DNA of 34,309 bases. It comes from Dissophora ornata (Eukaryota > Mortierellomycota > Mortierellomycetes > Mortierellales > Mortierellaceae). The stretch lies in assembly GCA_025201705.1 (NCBI GenBank), contig MU616796.1, positions 7,279 to 41,587 of the forward strand. The letters are read 5' to 3'. The translations under genes were made by a program, and so were the position numbers. Of the stretch, positions 30,121 through 34,309 are shown in pieces. Positions within the stretch are counted from its first letter, which is position 1; each line of letters opens with the position of its first letter. The notes beneath the pieces are model-generated. The model was not told the origin of the DNA, ran no database searches, and saw only the letters and a program-made list of their open reading frames with translations.

Positions 30121-31540
30121 TTACTTCCTCTCAAGCATATGTCCGTGCCAACTCCTCTGCCTCGGTAATCCTCTTGTCCCGACAAACACCTCCGCGGAGT
30201 CTACCATTACCTCTCCGAACATCCCCAACACCTCATTCGTTCGAAATTTGACATGGTCTATCAGATGCCATCCCAGTGCCCGAACACCCTCCAGATCTTG
30301 TTCCGAGGCTGTATCTGTAGTTACTATCACAGCTGGCCCAGCATCGTCTCCTTTTCCTTCACTTATCCTCTGGAGATCTTCTTTGGCGGGCTCGACTGCT
30401 GCTGCATACCGCCAAAGGTGCACGGCACAATCCTCAGGAACGTGATATGTCCGGTTCTTGCACTTTGTGCCAATGTCGCCTCTCCGTAGATGCACAGCGA
30501 TGTGAGGTGTCTTTTCTTCTGTTGTCTTCTCATCATCACCTTGAATAGGTGATGAGTCGTCGCCGCCCTGACCCCAAAGAGTGGCCCGAACCACTTTTGC
30601 AACGAGATCGTTTATTGCCTCTGTAAAGTGAATATGTTGCCCAATGTCCTCCCTGGTATCGATAGATCCAGACCACATTACGCTGAATGTATGTGAAAGG
30701 TACAGGACTTGCTCGGCACTGTCCATGTAGCGCCTCAAAATGTCTGATATCAAACCCACTTCGTTGGGATTGTGAGGAGCATATGAGTCACTACTATTGA
30801 AGGACCTTGAATATTCCGATGATGGTGACGATAATGAGGAAGAGGTTGACGATAACAATGCAGAAAGTGAGTCCTGAGCTATCTCCAACGACGAAGAGAT
30901 GAGAGATTGAGGTGGCGGTGGAGGCGGCTCCACAAATGTCGGCCGCAATAGAAACACATCTGTGAACGCCAAATCTACGTTCTGAACCCTCGAATGATCT
31001 GAACCGTGACATCTTCGGTCACTGCGTCCCATTCTGGGTAGCTCATATTTTCACCCCGACTGAACTTTTCAAGGCCGATTTCGGCCGGTTCAGGTGTCAT
31101 GACCTTGGCGTCGATCCATTCGACGATGAGAAGCCCTGTCAATTGGGTGAATCGTGGGAGGTCAAAGTAATCGGACTAGCGTTGATAGGATGCGTTGGGT
31201 ACGTGCATGTTATGCGTGATGGGCGTGAGGATGAGGACTCTGTCAAGACGCGAAGCTATATAAGCAGCATGTTTGAAAGTGTAGTACTATGATGCACCAT
31301 TAGTTAGCACAAAGAGAGACAGGATCGGGGTGTTGGCCTACTGAAGTTATAGAAGTGTCAACTCACTTGATTGCCCAAGCCAGCATATGGAAAATACCCT
31401 AAATACTGCTCACCAGGGTTCAAGTGTGTCTTGGAGCGTTCTAACTGACGTTTGCTATGCTTTGCTCTCTCCCGTGGCGCAATTGCGTTGCCACGACACG
31501 GAAGGCGATCGTCGATGTCACCGCTGCACGGGGGTTAAAA
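30121..31540 (-). pseudogene. broken paralogue of the O-fucosyltransferase-like gene
   Basis: The exon/intron plan matches the intact neighbour. Exon 1 ends LNPGEQYLGYFPYAGLGNQ at 31367 with a GTGAGT donor; exon 2 starts at 31286 with YYTFKHAAYIASRLDRVLIL. Damage is clear. The Trp of the neighbour's NQRWSEFLDLPRF is a TAG here (31178-31176; YQR stop SDYFDLPRF). After DAVTEDVTVQIIRGF the frame must change to reach NVDLAFTDVFLLRPTFVEPP. The C-terminal SSSTMSRVAAW block is deleted (VFVGTRGLPRQRSWHG). No ATG or membrane anchor precedes exon 1: the frame is closed by TAA near 31541. The HLRRGDIG motif survives. A 912-nt open frame (31032-30121) remains, but it lacks the first third of the enzyme. 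Confidence 0.8.
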
Positions 31541-32436
31541 TAGGGGTCTACAGACACGGTCGATACATGTCTTGCCAAATGTGCGGCAGCTATGACACAG
31601 AATACAAATGTTCTCGTACAGTATTGGGTGAACATGATTTTCTAACAGTCATCAGCAGTCGGAATGGATGTGGAGGGGGAGTAGCAAAGAGTCAAGAATT
31701 TGCACTGATGAGAAAAACGGAGGGCTAGAAGAACAAAAATAGGCGGGAAGGAGACACCTCATACAAGGATCGGCATTGATATCACAGCATTACCCCTTGA
31801 CTTCATTTTCCAACATACTCTGAGTGGTAGGTCGCGCTGCCACACGTCGCCTAGATGCGTCCTATTACACCTTGTCCTATTATCGCAAGCAACGGCTGAA
31901 ATATGACATATAACGCAGAAAGTGATATCATGTTCGTCGACGAATGTAAGGTGTTTCAGCAAGCAAGCGTAGGTTGGTGAAGTACGGCAGAAGTCTTTGT
32001 CACCAAAATGCTGTATTGAATCTGGCCATACGCGGCTATTCGCTATTTTGATATTTGGTTTGGCAATACGTCGAAGCTTGTACATCATCGGGAGGAGTCA
32101 TCGTGATCCATTACTTCCTTGATTCCGTTTTACCACGAACGAACGACCGAATTTATGGTTCCTTGGATGGTGGCACAAGCGCAGAGAACATGTTTGCTGA
32201 TTCGGTGCAAAAATCCGAAGTGTTTGCTCTCATTTGGGTCATCTGGCTTTCTTTTTCTCACGTTGTCGACTCACACCTTTAAAAGGCCAACTTCATTACT
32301 ATTCCTTCTCCCTTCTCTTTCACTTTCACATCTCATCGAGCAGCATCTTCTAGCAGGACCTTTTAGCAGGGCATCTAAATCGGACATCCACATCGCATAA
32401 AGACTAGTTTCGTCAACTATAATCGTCGAGTGGAAA
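31541..32436. other. intergenic; promoter of the FMN-binding gene at right end
   Basis: No gene recognised. Frames 31387-31728 (+) and 31759-32088 (-) show no domain; the first overlaps exon 1 of the broken paralogue. A TTTAAAAGG element at about 32279-32287 followed by CT-rich DNA probably drives the gene starting at 32437. Confidence 0.45.
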
Positions 32437-33356
32437 ATGACAGAGTACACCCCAACCTCGCACAAGGCCATCAACCAAGTTCATCGCCTCAAGGACCGCG
32501 CCCGGTACGATGCCGAAAGCATCCATGCCATTCTCGACAACAACATGCTAGCCCATGTCGGATTCACGCTTCCTCCAGGGGCAGCGGACGAAGACGATTG
32601 GCCTTTTGTCATGCCCATGTGCTACGGACGCATCGACGATATTGTCTATCTACACGGGCAAGTTATTGCTAGCTGCTAATTCTTTACGGGGCTTGCGACC
32701 CAAGGACGGAGACTAATTCAATATTGACATGCCGTTCTCCAATTACAGATATGTCAGTGGACGCATGATGAAAGCCCTTGCCTCTGACACTCTCCCTAAA
32801 GTCTGCATCACCGTAAGAGACACCCAACTCCACGCTTCTCTGAAGAAGCTAATTGGGCGTCTGAAGCATGAAGGAGTGCAAAATATAACATCTCTGCTTT
32901 CCGATCCCAACGCCACTCACTGTTTAGGTCTCACAAGTTGACGCCCTCGTCGTTGCCATGTCGCCCTTCCACAATTCCATGAACTACAAGTCCGCTGTCA
33001 TCTTTGGTCGCGGTCGCCTCGTTGAATCTGCAGACGAAAAAGACCGAGCTTTGGCGGTCATTACTAATCAACCCTTCCGCCACGCTGACCGCTGGAACGA
33101 CTCCCGACTTCCCAACAACATCGATCTCAAATCCACAAAAGTGATTGCCGTCCAAATCGAACGAGCCTCGGCCAAGATGAGGACGGGTGGCGTAAGTGAT
33201 GATATCGCGGATAAGGAGGACCCAGAATTGTTGAAGAAACATTATTCTGGAATCGTGCCAGTGAAGACAGTGTTTGGGACGCCCGTGCCGACGGATTATA
33301 ATGTGGCGGAGACACCAGCGTATTTGCTTCCTGAGGCTATGAATAAAGAGAATTAG
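32437..33356 (+). CDS. FMN-binding split-barrel protein (PNPOx-like / NimA-like)
   Basis: Exons 32437-32657, 32749-32812 and 32928-33356 give 237 residues. The N-terminal half has RYDAESIHAILDNNMLAHVG, WPFVMPMCYGR, IVYLHGYVSGRMMKAL and VCITVSQVDALVVAMSPFHN, the pattern of pyridoxamine-phosphate-oxidase-like flavin-binding barrels (Pyridox_oxase_2, NimA and related 'flavin-nucleotide-binding' proteins). Then come SMNYKSAVIFGRGRLVE and ALAVITNQPFRHADRWND, as in fungal members. It should bind FMN, probably as a dimer; the reaction is unknown. The first intron uses a GC donor (CACGG|GCAAGT) with a TTACAG acceptor; the alternative GT donor would break the frame. The second intron is GTAAGA-AG. Confidence 0.9.
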
Positions 33357-33635
33357 TATCTGTGAGTAGGAGGTCGCCCATGATAGCCATATTAAAACGT
33401 AAAACGCGTGCAGGCTTATCAATTGATCTCGATTGCAGACATCCCGAACACTTTCATTCAGTTTGTGAAATGCTGCCTTTTTTTTTATTCTGCACAGATC
33501 CCTCTTCTCAAAGAGCAATCCTGATGACTCCTATTAACCGACTATCCAGTGTGAAGAGTTCCCGAATGATCATCAATGCGAGATTTGTGATTTTTGTTTT
33601 GTTTTTGTTTTCTCTTTCCGCTGTGTTCACTTTTT
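33357..33635. other. short intergenic segment between convergent genes
   Basis: No gene. It contains T-rich stretches and should hold the 3' ends of the flanking convergent genes. Confidence 0.5.
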
Positions 33636-34065
33636 CTAACAGACGACACTGAGAGTGCGTCGGCTAGTGACCAAAAACTCGAACCGTTCCTGCTCTGCCG
33701 CAGCGACTGTTGGCTGTTCATTCTTCAAGTACTGCTCCAGATGTGTCTGGGACTCAATCACGTAATGCACGGTGATGTACGTCTTGGCGTTGCCCTCCTC
33801 TGACAACCAGTGCAATCCATCTATCGTTCCAAGGAAAGCGTGAGAAGAAAGCGATTTGCAGTGCCAAACATGTGTATGAAGGGAGCAATAAAACGACTCC
33901 CGGTTTGCGGAACTGGGAAGTGGGACCGTCCAATAAAAAATTGCGGGGCTGGCTGGACCCAGGAGGAGCCAAGAGCATGAAAACTTAAAAAAAATCTTTC
34001 TTACATGGCTTTGGCTGACGGAAGACCATCGATGACAAGAACCCTGGAATTCGGCGCACTTGCTC
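33636..34065 (-). CDS. 3' part of a gene running off the window
   Basis: Two exons join in phase. Exon 34065-34005 encodes GASAPNSRVLVIDGLPSAKA and ends AT|GTAAGA; exon 33912-33636 begins after CCCAG and continues SANRESFYCSLHTHVWH, AFLGTIDGLHWLSEEGN, AKTYITVHYVIESQTHLEQY and QERFEFLVTSRRTLSVVC, stop TAG. The sizes agree with the phases (2 + 57 + 2, then 1 + 276 nt). A perfect branch point TACTAAC (minus strand, about 34108) lies about 40 nt before the first acceptor. The upstream exon or exons lie beyond or near 34110-34309 and were not resolved. The C-terminus resembles what I remember of DUF4286-type small proteins (YxTVYxV...F), but this is tentative. Confidence 0.55.
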
Positions 34066-34201
34066 CTGTTAGAGAAAAAGTTGGGAATGTTCAGAGGCCA
34101 TGGGTTAGTAAAAAAAAATAAATTATGCCTTCTTTCCTCTTTCCCAACAGCCTCACTGAAAAAAAGAAATCGGGGGGTGGGGTTTCCACCACGCTGGGAA
34201 C

Positions 34202-34217
34202 TTTTTTTTTTTTTTTT
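34202..34217. repeat. 16-nt T tract
   Basis: An uninterrupted run of 16 T, probably in an intron or leader of the minus-strand gene at the window end. Confidence 0.85.
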
Positions 34218-34309
34218 CCAGTTTGCACATTTAGAATGGCGAACGTGGAACGAAGTTGATTGATCAAATAATGAGGGAAAACTACAACAGGTCCTAACAG
34301 CTGAACATG

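Noticed and set aside
31387..31728. 113-codon plus-strand ORF with several Cys
   Set aside because: It overlaps exon 1 of the O-fucosyltransferase pseudogene on the other strand; the Cys spacing fits no zinc finger that I know.

Overview
The window is nuclear DNA from a filamentous fungus, most likely an early-diverging soil fungus of the Mortierella group (Mortierellomycota). The evidence is small GT-AG introns (about 50-155 nt), TATA boxes upstream of several genes, CT-rich leaders, a chitinase, and relics of gene families that I associate from memory with Mortierella genomes. No rRNA, tRNA or CRISPR array was recognised. All gene models were spliced by hand: each intron keeps the reading frame and each protein-coding total is a multiple of three. 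Family names rest on recognised motifs and were not checked by database search.

Layout. 1-3300 is a gene graveyard. It holds a 27-nt inverted repeat around a 101-nt core, an XPG-like N-terminus with a nonsense codon, an antisense relic resembling the C-terminal half of TnpB/Fanzor-type proteins, and a broken N-terminus of a Mortierella NLR-like protein with an internal tandem duplication. 3300-5000 has low-complexity sequence and one doubtful short gene. 5080-6950 (minus) is a secreted GH18 chitinase with a CBM5/12 tail. 7080-9230 appears gene-free. 9235-10185 and 10595-11571 (minus) are tandem dienelactone hydrolases with identical intron positions. 12664-13846 (plus) is a PITH-domain protein with a His-rich N-terminus. 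14053-15714 (minus) is a mitochondrial succinate/fumarate carrier (SFC1/ACR1 type). 15950-17600 is mostly non-coding.

17623-19424 (minus) contains several short exons with good splice sites but stops in the frame. It looks like one or two decaying genes, the upstream one resembling fungal crinkler-type P-loop proteins. 19830-21874 (minus) is twinfilin, whose start codon appears to be split by an intron and whose second ADF-H domain carries a long acidic insertion. 22322-22774 (minus) is a 150-residue secreted protein with two 51-residue repeats. A 10-N assembly gap lies at 23003-23012. 23406-27332 (minus) is an 1153-residue von Willebrand A-domain protein. 27951-29517 (minus) is a type II membrane O-fucosyltransferase-like protein, followed at 30121-31540 by a broken paralogue. 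32437-33356 (plus) is an FMN-binding split-barrel protein with a GC-AG intron. 33636-34065 (minus) is the 3' end of a gene that runs off the window.

The intact genes are ordinary, independent eukaryotic transcription units with no operon-like pathway. The unusual material is in the two relic zones (841-3278 and 17623-19424), the repeat-bearing secreted protein, the split-start twinfilin and the O-fucosyltransferase gene/pseudogene pair.
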